Shown in pieces: positions 24,600 through 35,400 of a stretch of 49,157 nucleotides of DNA. Positions within the stretch are counted from its first letter, which is position 1. Every line of letters begins with the position of its first letter. This DNA comes from a virus: positions 1 to 49,157 of the IMG/VR virus record IMGVR_UViG_3300043568_000787; one strand, 5' to 3'. The translations under genes were made by a program, and so were the position numbers. The notes below the pieces were generated by a model, which ran no database searches, was not told the origin of the DNA, and was given only the letters and a program-made list of their open reading frames with translations.

Positions 24600-24656
24600 C
24601 ACATAGTGTGAGTTTTATGCGGAAATCCAACCGCGTACAGCCTAGAACGCTGTTAT
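24600..24656 (+). promoter_or_regulatory. Structured 5' leader with three consecutive hairpins
   Basis: TCACA-TAG-TGTGA (24600-24612), ATGCGG...CCGCGT with an eight-base loop (about 24617-24636), and CAGC...GCTG (about 24640-24654) lie in tandem between the late promoter and the ribosome site AAGGAG. They could stabilise the message or control translation of the next gene. Confidence 0.5.
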
Positions 24657-24675
24657 TTCTTAAGGAGAAAATAAA

Positions 24676-25368
24676 ATGGGACGTCCTTTACATAAAAAAT
24701 TCTTTGGTAACCGAAACATCGGTTCCGCAAGCGTAACCACTGATGATGGCATCGGTGGCAGTCGAGTAGGCAGTGTTACTGTGGGTGGTGTCAACAACTC
24801 TACAGGTTATACCACTGGCGGCGCAGTTACATTCACGCAACCACAACTACCAGGCGGCGTTCAAGCTACCGGCACAGTGGTAGCCACTGCAGGTGCTATT
24901 GTCAGCATCACAATAGTGGAAGCAGGTTCGGGTTACACATCAGTTCCTACAGTAACAGCAGGCACAGGTACAATTGGCACAACCACTCTCACAGCCGTGT
25001 TTCAAGTGGACACAGGTGCAGTAAGTACAGCAACCAATCAAGAAAATGCCATCACAGTGTTTGCTTTTGTCACAGGCGGCAGTCGCAAAGTTGGAGACAT
25101 CATCAAACAAGTATCCGGCACACGCTACAAAGTTAGAACAGCAGACGGCACTATGATTTGTAAATTAAAAGCATCAGCCGCATCAGCCGCAGGTGAAATG
25201 GATATACAGGCCACAGATGCAGCAGCAGGCACATATTTTGTGACCAAACTGACATCACACAGAGCCAGACTGACTCAAGGCACTGGCACAGTGTATGCTA
25301 ACAATACTTCACATGCTTGGACATTAGGTTCTGCTACTGCCACAGTGGCTAAGATTCCTAACGCTTAA
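24676..25368 (+). CDS. Virion structural protein, possible head decoration, 230 aa
   Basis: I cannot name this protein. It starts MGRPLHKKFFGNRNIGSASV, continues with Gly/Thr/Val-rich beta-type sequence including VEAGSGYTSVPTVTAGTGTI, and ends in mixed sequence. The GSGYTxxPTV motif recurs in phage fibre and decoration proteins and also appears in the 1802-aa protein here. A strong AAGGAG and a dedicated late promoter right behind gp23 suggest high expression, which would suit a capsid decoration or abundant structural protein. That role is inference. Confidence 0.6.
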   Translation: MGRPLHKKFFGNRNIGSASVTTDDGIGGSRVGSVTVGGVNNSTGYTTGGAVTFTQPQLPGGVQATGTVVATAGAIVSITIVEAGSGYTSVPTVTAGTGTIGTTTLTAVFQVDTGAVSTATNQENAITVFAFVTGGSRKVGDIIKQVSGTRYKVRTADGTMICKLKASAASAAGEMDIQATDAAAGTYFVTKLTSHRARLTQGTGTVYANNTSHAWTLGSATATVAKIPNA

Positions 25369-25390
25369 TAGTATATTGGAAAAATAGATA

Positions 25391-26644
25391 ATGTCAAAAA
25401 TAGTTAGAGTCCAAGACGGTGACTACAAGATAGTTGTAGGATCCGAATCCAGTGAAGGGTATATCTATCTAGATACAAACCCTAACGGAATAACTGGATT
25501 CCAGGGCAAGGTTACTATTACAGGTGACCTATTGGTCATGGGTAATACCACAACTGTGTCTTCGGAGACTTTAACTGTTGTCGATCCAGTAATTGTTGTA
25601 AACCAAGGAGAACTAAATCCAGGTGTGGCAACAGCAGGTACTCGAGCTGGTATAGAAATTGATAGAGGAATTAGACCAAATGCGTTTGCCATTTGGGATG
25701 AAAGCGTAGACAGTTATGATCCGACAGGCGTATTGATTGGCGAACCAGATAATAATTTTCACGGTAGTTTTATTTTTAAAGATGCTAACGAAAATCTAAG
25801 AGCCATTGTTACAAACACTGTTAATACTCTAGGCGGTGACCTTGCGTTGATTACTCAAGGTAACGGTGTTATAACTGTATCAGGAACAAGTAGCTACGAG
25901 AATCAGATTCTTGATTACACAGCCTTAGTTACTAGTTATAATATTGCCAGTGTGTCACGAACAACCAACGTAGCAACAGTTACGTTAACTAGTGCGCCTA
26001 GTCCAGCATTTACGGCAGGGCAACGAGTATTTGTCACTTGTGGCACCAATGCAACATTTAACGGTTCTTTTATCACAATTATTTCTGCGGTAGGTTCAAG
26101 CTTCACTTATGCCAACACTGGTATCAATTTACCCACAACTGTGGCAACTGGAACGGTAAGACCGGATGCCATACTCGACGACGACAATATTCCAAACATG
26201 AAAGCAGTGGCAGATTATGCTGCCAATGTTGCTTCTTTAGCAACGATTAACAGAATTTTAGAAAACGATACCAAAGTACAAGCCTACGATTTCGACACTA
26301 GCGGAGTTAGTGAAATAACTTTTGAAGTTGATGGGACTGAGCGAGCGGTAATTAATTCAAGCGGACTAACAGTAAACAATATCAGAATTCAAAATAATAA
26401 TATTTTTAATATATCGACAGAAAATGTGTTATTAGGAGACGGTGCTGATCCAAGAGGCGGAGTGTTAAACATTGCCAATAGGTCTTTACTTTCTACACCG
26501 TCTACTCCATTAGGATACGTAAAATTGTATTCTCGTGATGTGGTAGGCACTGGCGGCACAGGATTATATTTTGTAAATACTTTAGGAACCGGCGATGAAT
26601 TAATCAGTAAAACTAAAGCATTTCTGTACTCGTTAATACTTTAA
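25391..26644 (+). CDS. Fibre-like virion structural protein, 417 aa
   Basis: This beta-rich protein begins MSKIVRVQDGDYKIVVGSES. It contains VTITGDLLVMGNTTTVSSET followed by LTVVDPVIVVN, a module typical of marine phage fibre proteins and also seen in the 1794-aa protein (GDLIVNGTTTTVNSTIVSVD). An Ig-like insertion, VSRTTNVATVTLTSAPSPAF to FTYANTGINLP, lies near residues 190-255. The C-terminal part has repeated short strands. It lies 22 bases after the previous gene with a weak GGA ribosome site. Probably part of a tail or whisker-like fibre; the exact structure is unknown. Confidence 0.65.
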   Translation: MSKIVRVQDGDYKIVVGSESSEGYIYLDTNPNGITGFQGKVTITGDLLVMGNTTTVSSETLTVVDPVIVVNQGELNPGVATAGTRAGIEIDRGIRPNAFAIWDESVDSYDPTGVLIGEPDNNFHGSFIFKDANENLRAIVTNTVNTLGGDLALITQGNGVITVSGTSSYENQILDYTALVTSYNIASVSRTTNVATVTLTSAPSPAFTAGQRVFVTCGTNATFNGSFITIISAVGSSFTYANTGINLPTTVATGTVRPDAILDDDNIPNMKAVADYAANVASLATINRILENDTKVQAYDFDTSGVSEITFEVDGTERAVINSSGLTVNNIRIQNNNIFNISTENVLLGDGADPRGGVLNIANRSLLSTPSTPLGYVKLYSRDVVGTGGTGLYFVNTLGTGDELISKTKAFLYSLIL

Positions 26645-26653
26645 GGATACGAA

Positions 26654-26965
26654 ATGGCAATTTTAAGCACACTACTCGGAACTTCAGCAATAGCTATTAC
26701 ACCTAATCTTACTACAGATTCGGCAATAACTGTAATAATGTTTTGTAATTTAAACACCTCAATAGAAAATATTGATGTGCATGTAGTAGCCAGTGGTGGA
26801 ACCCCAACAAACACAAATAAAATTGTAGACCAAGCTCCAGTTGATCCAAGTGATACATTTATTTTCAGTACTGAACGATTGGTGTTAAGCCCAGGTGATA
26901 GAATTTATGCTCTAACAACAACTCTTAACATGGTCAGTGTAACAGCAAGTTATGTGGTTATCTAA
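26654..26965 (+). CDS. Small beta-rich structural protein, 103 aa
   Basis: Starts MAILSTLLGTSAIAITPNLT and appears to be a single beta-sandwich-like domain with SDTFIFSTERLVLSPGDRIY. A TAAGGA ribosome site overlaps the stop region of the previous gene. Its place among fibre genes suggests a small virion or fibre-associated protein. I recognise no family. Confidence 0.6.
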   Translation: MAILSTLLGTSAIAITPNLTTDSAITVIMFCNLNTSIENIDVHVVASGGTPTNTNKIVDQAPVDPSDTFIFSTERLVLSPGDRIYALTTTLNMVSVTASYVVI

Positions 26966-26967
26966 TT

Positions 26968-29900
26968 ATGAAATATTTACGCAGACATAATGTAAATCCC
27001 CAAAGTTTTTTAGACGATACCATTCTTCAAAAAGCTGATGGTAATATAGAGTTTAATCCTACCAGTGACGTATTGATCAACGGTAATCTTGTTTTTGGAG
27101 CAGGATTTGGTATTCCAGGACCCACAGTCTCAAATGTGATGTATGTTACCCTAGATGGTAACGACGCCAACGACGGCCTAGGTGAAGGCCCTAATCAAGC
27201 TAAACGAACACTGAAGGCCGCATGTGCCGTGGCACAACAAGGTACAACTATCTATGTACGCAGCGGCGAATATGAAGAAGACAATCCTATACGTGTACCT
27301 CCTAAAGTTTCTATTGTAGGCGACACACTACGCACAACAATTATTAGACCACTTAACGGCCCAATAACTTATACAATTACTAATGTTGATAGAACAGACG
27401 GGTATGTCACAGTCACTACACTGACCAATCACGGATTAACTTCGGCAGATAGAGTTAGAGTTGACTGTGCGACTTTCCCCAGTATCGATGATACCGCAGC
27501 AAATGTTATAGACACACCAACTTTAACAACTTTTAGGTACAGAGATTTTGGAACAAATATTGCCAGTGCGTCTGCCACAGGCACGGTTAAAAAAGGTTTT
27601 GATTTATTTCATCTCAACAGTGCTGACTACGTAGCACAACTTGTAATTAAAGGTCTTCAGGCCCCTGCGTATGCATTTGCCATAGACAGCGATGCTATAG
27701 TCGACACTAGCCCGTATGTACAAAACTGTAGTAACATCAATGGTCCCTGGATGCGTAATGGCGTTGAATGGCTACCATTCCAAACAGAACAACCTGACAC
27801 AAACGGAACTATGGTTACTGGCCCTCGACCATTGTTGGATAACGAAATTGATCCAACACAAGTAAACAGCTATGGTATTAATGTTGAGGGCGGTGGTGGT
27901 GGTATGCTGATTGACGGCGACAAATATAATAGTCAAAGTCCAATCAAATCTATGGTAGGCGATGCGTTTACCCAAGTTAGTCAAGGCGGCATAGGATTCC
28001 ATATCACTAATTTTGGTTACATGCAGTTAGTTAGTTGTTTTGCGGTATTTTGTAGTAAAGCATTTTATACCACAAAAGGCGGTTATCTAAGTATTTCAAA
28101 CAGCGTGTGCGACTTTGGAGAGAAAGCATTCGTAGCTGACGGTTATTATCCTACTCCGTATGCTACCGGAGTATTAAACAGCGATTATTACTCAACAGTT
28201 GGTTCTATCACCATAAGCGAAGAAGGCGCTGGCTATACTGTGGCACCTAGCGTTACTATACAGTCACCAACAACACCAGGCGGCATTACAGCCACAGCCA
28301 CAGCAGTTATTGATCCAATTTTACAAAAAGTAGTTTCGATACAAGTAGATAATGCTGGCTCGGGTTATGACTTTCAGCCAACCATATCATTTAGTGGCGG
28401 CGGATCACCCACGGTGACAGCTGGTGCTATTATAAATCTAGCTAAAAATTTAACCATCGATGTTTATGAAATTTCTAATAAACCTCAAATTGGTAGCATA
28501 ATGTTTTTAGGAAACGATCCTACAGCTTATTATATTTCAGCAACTGGTTCTCCTACATTTACTTTTAGATACGACGAACAAAAATGTCGACGTGACGTGG
28601 GTTATATCATCAGCGCAGTATTAGGCGATATGGTTTTTAACAGTAATCATCAAAGTGTTTACGCAGGCCTATCATATTTAAGAAGCTATTCTAGCAAAGT
28701 AACTAGCTTACAAAAAGCACAAACTATTGCTGGTATACAACAAGCAAAAACAGATGTACTAGCAAATGCCAGCGTGGTTGCCAACGCAACTGCAACGTCG
28801 AGAGTTACTAGTTTGTTCAACACCATTGTTAACATTATTAATCTTGGTGCTTCGGCAGCACCTAGTATCAATATTCCATTTACTGCCACACGATTGCCAG
28901 GATTTACTGAAGCTGCTACACTATTAGTAGCTAACAAAAACTTTATTAAAGATGAAATTGAAGCATGGATTACCGTTAATTTTCCAGTATTCACCTATGA
29001 TGTTGCCACTTGTAAACGGGATATAGAATATATTATTGACGCTATAGCATATGATTTAACCTATGAAGGCAATGGACAAACTAGAAATGCTGCACTGGCT
29101 TATGCTGAAGGTAGCGTCATTGCCGGTCAAATTGAAGAAACGCAGGCAGCATACGAGTACTGGCAGACTATAATTGGTAGGATTGTCAAAAATCAAACTG
29201 TAACTCCTAGTGTAGGAAACACTACGCCACAAAGTTTTGGATCTGTAGGATCTCCCGTAGACCCTAATGGACCAGCAAGTACAGCTGAAGATTTACTAGA
29301 ATATATTATAAATGTTGTAGATCATGGAACTGGCTATGTTCCCGAACTTATAGTATTGCCTAATTACAGCTACGGTGATGCTACAATGTACGGTATTTCA
29401 AATACTGTATTCCCGACAATTTCAACTATTCAAGAAAGTGTTATTGACTTTTTAAATGATGCATACGGCGGCTCAGTGGAAGTAACTATGTTTCCTCCTA
29501 TTCAGAATGCGCTGGCCTTGACGGATGTAAGATTCCATAACGTATCCACTGTGTCCACAGCTAGTACAGCTATGGAATACGTAGGCGCTGGCGTTACTTA
29601 TAATGCGTTACCGTTCTTTGGCGGTGAACCTGTTCCATCGAACGAACGTATTGAAATCAACAACGGAAAATGTTTTACTGTAACCAGCGACCAAATTGGA
29701 AATTATCGCATTGGTGAATTCTTCAGTGTTAACGCTATCACTGGTGAAGTAACAATTGATGCAGAAAACATTAACCTACAAGGATTGGCAGCAATTGGTC
29801 CATTTAAACGTAATGGTATTCCAGTTGGTGTACAACTTAGAGAAGTTAGTGATAATACAAGTTTATTGGCCAGTAACGGTTTACAAGATGTCAACACAGC

Positions 29901-32376
29901 GCCAACTCAACATGCTGTTGCGGTCTATGTTCAAAACAATTATCTAAACAAAGTACAGAGTGCTGCTCAAACTATTGTAGGACCAGTAACATTTTCATTA
30001 GACGTCGAAGTAAACGGCGGCGACCTAACCACGACTGCTACTACATTTAATATTTTAAATAGTACCGCCACTACTGTTAATTTTGCCGGTGCGGCCACAA
30101 CTATCGGTATAGGTGCTGCTACTGGCACATTGACCATTGGCAATACAACCATTACAGGGACCAACGCTACTTCATTCAACATGAACGGAGTAAGTCCAAG
30201 TATTGTTACTAGTTCAACTGGCACAGCTAGTGTTTTCAACACAAATATTTTAACAGGCAATCTATTTGGTGCAGCAACTACCATAGCTATTGGAGCGGCC
30301 GGTGCCAGTGGCACAATAACAATCAAAAATGATAATGTAGTATTAGACGGTGATTTACAAGTTAAAGGAGGAGATTTAACCACTAATCAAACTACTTTTA
30401 ATTTGATAAATGATACCGTTACAACTGTTAACACATTCGGTGCAGCAACTACCATAGCTATTGGAGCAGCAGGCGCCGCTGGCACAGTAACAATTAAAAA
30501 TGATAACGTAGTATTAGATGGTGATTTACAAATTAAAGGAGGAGATTTAACCACTAATCAAACTACTTTTAATTTGATAAATGATACCGTTACAACTGTT
30601 AATTTTGCTAGCTCGGCAACCGTTATTGAAATTGGGTCGTCAACCGGAACTACTAACATCAATCACAACCTTGATGTGGACGGGGATATCAACATCGATG
30701 GCGGCGACCTAACGGTAAGTTCAGCAACATTTAATCTTGCTAATACATCGGCCACTACTATTAACGCATTCGGTGCAGCAACAATAATCAAATTTGGATC
30801 TAATACTGGTACAACATCTGTTCTCAATAATTTTGAAGTTGATATCAATTCTAGATTAGGGCTTAATACTGATAGTGTAAACACTATCAATGGCAAATTA
30901 ACTGTAGATTTAAAAGATAATGTTGCTGATATCTTCACTATAAAAGAAAATACCAATAATTATATTAAGATTAATACTAGTAATAGTATAGAATTAATAA
31001 CGTTTGGAACTATACCTAAATATGAATTCTTAAATACTGTAGACTCGTCTAGTATTAGTGTTGCTAGCACAACTTTTGCAGGTGGCGTGGGTATTGCTAA
31101 AAGTTTGTTTGTTGGACAAAACTTAAACGTTGCAGGAAATACAACATTAGGTGACGATAGGACAGCTGATACACACACTATTAGTGGCAGTACAACAGTG
31201 GACGTTCCAGACAATACAGCCGTTGCTTTTCAAATTAAAGAAAACACACAAACATATATCACGGCTGTAACAACTAATACAAGCGAAAGTGTTACAATTG
31301 AAGCAACACCAAAACTATTAGTTAAGAACACAACCGACAACACATTAGGTACAGCGGCTTCGGGTTCAGCACAATTTACAGGCGGTGTTGGCATTGCTAA
31401 GAATTTGACAGTTGGAGATAACTTAACTGTAATTAGCAATCTTGATGTAGACGGTGACGCCAACATTGACGGTGGCGACCTAACCACATCTGCCACTACA
31501 TTTAATATTTTAAATAGTACTGCCACTACTGTTAATTTTGCTGGCGCAGCCACAACTATTGCCATGGGCGCTGCTACTGGCACATTGACCATTGGCAATC
31601 AAACGATTACAGGTACTAATGCCGCAACATTTAATATGAACGGCACCAATCCAAGTATTGTAAGTTCAAATACTGGCACAGCTAGTGTTTTCAACACAAA
31701 TATTTTAACAGGCAATCTATTCGGTGTGTCGACAACGGTTAATATTGGAACAAGTGCAGCGGCATTGAGTACAATAACAATTGGTCCAGCTATTACTGGT
31801 AACATATTTAAAATTGGTTCGACTGCAGCAGGTACAATTAATTTAACAACCGATGTTACCAGCGGCACAGTTAATGCTTGGCAAAGTGTAACTGGCACAG
31901 TTAATATTGCTAATAGCGGTACTATTAATTTAGGTAACAGTACTACAGCTACTACTGGTGCAGTAGTTGGCGGAGCATTTACTGGTAACAGTTTAAAGAT
32001 TGCCGGAACAGCAGCAGGCGCTGTTACATTGAACAGCGATGTTACAACTGGATCAGTTAACTTATTCAATAACATTACTACTGGTACATTAAACGTAGCA
32101 GGCGCTGGCGCAAGCACAATCAATCTAGGCAGTGCAACCAGCACGGTAAATATTGGTGTACTAACATTAACAACTGATTTAGCAGTACAGTATGGTGGAA
32201 CAGGACAAAGTAGTTTTACAACCAACGGTGTAATTTACGGACAGAATGCTAGCGGACTAGCAGTAACAGCCGCAAGTGTTCCAGGAAGTAACGCGACAAC
32301 AAGTTATGGAATTTTAACAACGGACGTGAGTAACGTTCCAGTATGGACAGATACGATAGATGGTGGTAGTTATTAA
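26968..32376 (+). CDS. Giant tail-fibre-like structural protein A, 1802 aa
   Basis: The order of parts is as follows. An N-terminal segment (1-45) is followed by a parallel beta-helix-like domain (about 50-250) with MYVTLDGNDANDGLGEGPNQ and IYVRSGEYEEDNPIRVPPKV. An Ig-like NHGLTSADRVRVDC insert lies within it. GAGYTVAPSVTIQSP and GSGYDFQPTISFSGG units come next, then two related helical units (CRRDVGYIISAVLGDMVF and CKRDIEYIIDAIAYDLTY). A conserved unit IGNYRIGEFFSVNAITGEVT follows, then about 700 residues of TVNFAGAATTIGIGAA-type repeats. The end has YGGTGQSSFTTNGVIYGQNA, a motif common at phage fibre ends. There is no ribosome site, so translation probably depends on the gene just upstream. 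It is likely a trimeric fibre or whisker; precise attachment is unknown. Confidence 0.75.
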   Translation: MKYLRRHNVNPQSFLDDTILQKADGNIEFNPTSDVLINGNLVFGAGFGIPGPTVSNVMYVTLDGNDANDGLGEGPNQAKRTLKAACAVAQQGTTIYVRSGEYEEDNPIRVPPKVSIVGDTLRTTIIRPLNGPITYTITNVDRTDGYVTVTTLTNHGLTSADRVRVDCATFPSIDDTAANVIDTPTLTTFRYRDFGTNIASASATGTVKKGFDLFHLNSADYVAQLVIKGLQAPAYAFAIDSDAIVDTSPYVQNCSNINGPWMRNGVEWLPFQTEQPDTNGTMVTGPRPLLDNEIDPTQVNSYGINVEGGGGGMLIDGDKYNSQSPIKSMVGDAFTQVSQGGIGFHITNFGYMQLVSCFAVFCSKAFYTTKGGYLSISNSVCDFGEKAFVADGYYPTPYATGVLNSDYYSTVGSITISEEGAGYTVAPSVTIQSPTTPGGITATATAVIDPILQKVVSIQVDNAGSGYDFQPTISFSGGGSPTVTAGAIINLAKNLTIDVYEISNKPQIGSIMFLGNDPTAYYISATGSPTFTFRYDEQKCRRDVGYIISAVLGDMVFNSNHQSVYAGLSYLRSYSSKVTSLQKAQTIAGIQQAKTDVLANASVVANATATSRVTSLFNTIVNIINLGASAAPSINIPFTATRLPGFTEAATLLVANKNFIKDEIEAWITVNFPVFTYDVATCKRDIEYIIDAIAYDLTYEGNGQTRNAALAYAEGSVIAGQIEETQAAYEYWQTIIGRIVKNQTVTPSVGNTTPQSFGSVGSPVDPNGPASTAEDLLEYIINVVDHGTGYVPELIVLPNYSYGDATMYGISNTVFPTISTIQESVIDFLNDAYGGSVEVTMFPPIQNALALTDVRFHNVSTVSTASTAMEYVGAGVTYNALPFFGGEPVPSNERIEINNGKCFTVTSDQIGNYRIGEFFSVNAITGEVTIDAENINLQGLAAIGPFKRNGIPVGVQLREVSDNTSLLASNGLQDVNTAPTQHAVAVYVQNNYLNKVQSAAQTIVGPVTFSLDVEVNGGDLTTTATTFNILNSTATTVNFAGAATTIGIGAATGTLTIGNTTITGTNATSFNMNGVSPSIVTSSTGTASVFNTNILTGNLFGAATTIAIGAAGASGTITIKNDNVVLDGDLQVKGGDLTTNQTTFNLINDTVTTVNTFGAATTIAIGAAGAAGTVTIKNDNVVLDGDLQIKGGDLTTNQTTFNLINDTVTTVNFASSATVIEIGSSTGTTNINHNLDVDGDINIDGGDLTVSSATFNLANTSATTINAFGAATIIKFGSNTGTTSVLNNFEVDINSRLGLNTDSVNTINGKLTVDLKDNVADIFTIKENTNNYIKINTSNSIELITFGTIPKYEFLNTVDSSSISVASTTFAGGVGIAKSLFVGQNLNVAGNTTLGDDRTADTHTISGSTTVDVPDNTAVAFQIKENTQTYITAVTTNTSESVTIEATPKLLVKNTTDNTLGTAASGSAQFTGGVGIAKNLTVGDNLTVISNLDVDGDANIDGGDLTTSATTFNILNSTATTVNFAGAATTIAMGAATGTLTIGNQTITGTNAATFNMNGTNPSIVSSNTGTASVFNTNILTGNLFGVSTTVNIGTSAAALSTITIGPAITGNIFKIGSTAAGTINLTTDVTSGTVNAWQSVTGTVNIANSGTINLGNSTTATTGAVVGGAFTGNSLKIAGTAAGAVTLNSDVTTGSVNLFNNITTGTLNVAGAGASTINLGSATSTVNIGVLTLTTDLAVQYGGTGQSSFTTNGVIYGQNASGLAVTAASVPGSNATTSYGILTTDVSNVPVWTDTIDGGSY
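30362..30602 (+). repeat. Two exact 70-bp copies (171-bp period) in fibre gene A
   Basis: Bases 30362-30431 and 30533-30602 are identical. The 171-bp period equals 57 codons, so copies can be gained or lost in frame. Sequence between the copies is also very similar. Confidence 0.9.
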
Positions 32377-32377
32377 A

Positions 32378-32428
32378 GGGCGTCTAGGAAACTAGACCTG
32401 ACCCGCAGGGCGTCGAAAGACCTGACCC
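32378..32428 (+). other. Tandem GNRA-capped RNA hairpins between two giant fibre genes
   Basis: Two copies of one design occur. GGG-C-GTCTAG, loop GAAA, CTAGAC-CTGA-CCC spans 32378-32404. GGG-C-GTC, loop GAAA, GAC-CTGA-CCC spans 32408-32428. Both keep the same one-base (C) versus four-base (CTGA) internal loop and the same GAAA tetraloop while the upper stem length differs. They begin one base after the stop of fibre A and end 21 bases before the ATG of fibre B. Confidence 0.75.
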
Positions 32429-32449
32429 AACCTTTTTAGGAATAGCAGA

Positions 32450-35400
32450 ATGGCAACAAAGATTATACACAAACGCAGCAGCGTGGCTGACAAAGTACCT
32501 TTAGCGGGTGATTTATCAGCAGGCGAATTAGGTCTAAACACAGCAGACGCTAAGATTTATATGAAGAATGACGCCGGCACAGTGGTCGACGTTACAGCAA
32601 GCATATACAAAAAAAATACAAACGTAACAGTAAGTGATACAGGCACTGACGGTACTGTTACAGCCGTAGCTGATGGCACAACAGTACTTACAGCAACTAG
32701 TACTCAGATTAGTTTAACACAAAATACTAGTCTTGACAATGCTAGTACATTACAATTAAAAGAATTAACGGTCAACGGTGTAAACTACACAGGTATAAAG
32801 GCCGCAGATAATTTAGCATCGTCTTACACTCTTACATTGCCAACTGCTACAGGACTACTAAATCAAATATTAAAGACAGATGGCAGTGGACAACTAGGCT
32901 GGATAGATTCAGATACATTCGGCAGTAACCGAGTTTACGTTAGTGCCACTAAAGGTAATGACCTCAATGACGGTATAAGCGCACCTGTATTGACAATTAA
33001 ACGAGGATTACAAATAGCATCGGGCTTAGTTTATACATCAGGCAGTGCTGTTAATGGTGTTAGAATTAACGTTATAGTATCAGCAGGCGACTATGTTGAA
33101 AATAATCCTATTATTGTTCCAGACAACGTAACAGTTAAAGGCGATAGCTTACGTTCAGTTAGCATTCGTCCGTTGAATGCTAACAGAGATTTGTTACGTG
33201 TGCGCAACGGTTGCTATTTTGGTGAAGTAACTTTTAAAGATGGATTAAGCTCTGGTATTCCTGCCTACTCATTTGCGTATGCTGTGTCATTTGATAATCC
33301 ACTGGATACTACAACCAGTCGAGTAGGTTACACTTACCTACCAAGCACTAAACCTATAATTAGTCAGTCACCATATATTCAAAACTGTACACTATTATCA
33401 TTTTTAGGAGCCAGTGGTGTACTAGTTGACGGTAGTTTAGTGGTTACACCCAACACACCAACTAATCAGATTGAATCAGAAAATCCAATAAGCGGAGCAG
33501 CACCTGAACAAGGTAAATCTATGGTGGCCAACGCCTTTACCATGTTGAGCTTTGGAGGCACCGGCTGGCGAGTTATTAACGATGCTTATGTACAATTAGT
33601 ATCATGTTTCCAGATTTTCATGTTGAACGGAACGTACACGCAGTCTGGCGGCTACTGTTCTATTACCAACTCAGCTACTAACTTTGGATTATATGCTTTA
33701 CGTGCCAGCGGATTTAGTCCTAACGCTTTTGCCTTTGACAAAGGATACATTGGCACTACGGGAACAACCGGTAGTATACAAACAATTACAGCGTTCGGTT
33801 GGACTCGCATTAATGGTCCTGTTGAAGAGTTTGTTATTCAAATTTATGATCCAACAACAAATGCCAACTTGACAAATAGTTATAAAACAGCATTGGGAAA
33901 TTATCTAAGTGTTAGTTTTAATTCTGCCACAGCTATCGATATAGGCACTGATACATTTACCATAGTAGCTCACGGTTTATTAAATCAAGATCAGATATCT
34001 TATGAGTCTAACGGCACTACACAATTGGGAAATATATTTGACGGCGACATTTTTTATGTTAAGAAATTAACAAATGACACGTTTCAATTATACTACGATA
34101 ATAGTTTAACAAAATTAGTCGACATTACCTTTGCGGGTGTTGGCACACAAAATTTTATTAGACAAGATTATGATATGTTTGTTAATGCTGTTACAGACAC
34201 ACATAATACATTTCAAACCCTTGTTCTAGCAGCAGGAAGCCCAAGCGGCTACACGTTTGTTATAGGAGACTTAGTTGAAGGTACTACTGGCGGATTCCCC
34301 AGCAAAGGCTACGTCTACAGTTATGTCAGCGGAACACGAACATTAACGTTAAACATTAATAAAGTAACTATTGGACTTACTGAAACTCGTAATGTGTTTA
34401 CAGCAGCAAGCTCAATTACACAAGTTGCAGGTGTAAGTGTAACCTACACCGTGAGTACAGCAACTGCTAGAACAGATTTATACGGTGCTGATTTTGAAAT
34501 TGCCCCTTCACTAATTGGCGGATCATATACCAATGTTGTAACATTACCGGGTAAAGAAATTTGGTTCCATAGACCCAGTATTACCAACAGCTCAAGCCAT
34601 ACTTGGGAATATGCAGGCAGCGGCACAGATTACAATGCGTTACCGCAAAACGGTGGTAAAACTGTATCAGCATACGAACAGGTAAGTGAAGCTGCTGGTC
34701 GAGTTTATACATCGGGTACTAACGAACTAGGCGACTTTAAAGTTGGCACTTTTATTACAGCCTTTAACAGAACTGGTAACGTAACATTCACAAACAAAAT
34801 CACAGTTGACACACTAGATGTGTTGCGTCTCGGAGTTGGCGGCGTAACTGTTGAAAGTATTAGTGTTGATCCTGAGCTTGGCAATGATGAACCTGGTGGA
34901 CCAAAACACTCTAGGCTCAGTACACAACTAGCAACCTATACATATTTTCAAACTCACTTGGGTAATGTATTAGATAAGAGCGTAAGCACTAACGCAATCC
35001 CAGGTTCGCTGGTACAACTAAACAGTAACGGACAAATTAATAGCGATTTGATTCCAACTAGCCGTAGTTTTACCAGTTGGAGTTCAAATGGTATCGACAG
35101 CCGTTTGATACAAGTTGACAACATTCCAGCAAGCGACATATTATCAGGTGACATTGCTACAGAAAATTTCTATCAACAAGAATTAACATTGACAGGCGGA
35201 GTTGTTACAGCTCCTATTGGATCTGTTGTTATACAAACTACAGCTAATACAGCCACCACTGCAATTACATCGGGCATCAACACATTTACTGTGACACACA
35301 GCGGAGCTGTCACATTGACAGCAAATACTTATGTGTTAATTGAAGGTGTTACTCCTGCTGCCTATAACGGTGTTTGGAAAATTAATAGAGCAGCCGCAGG

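Noticed and set aside
31599-32225. Long minus-strand open frames within fibre genes (also 39823-40389 and similar)
   Set aside because: They mirror the Thr/Ala/Gly repeat codons of the real plus-strand gene; their protein composition (Val/Leu/Pro-rich) is an artefact.
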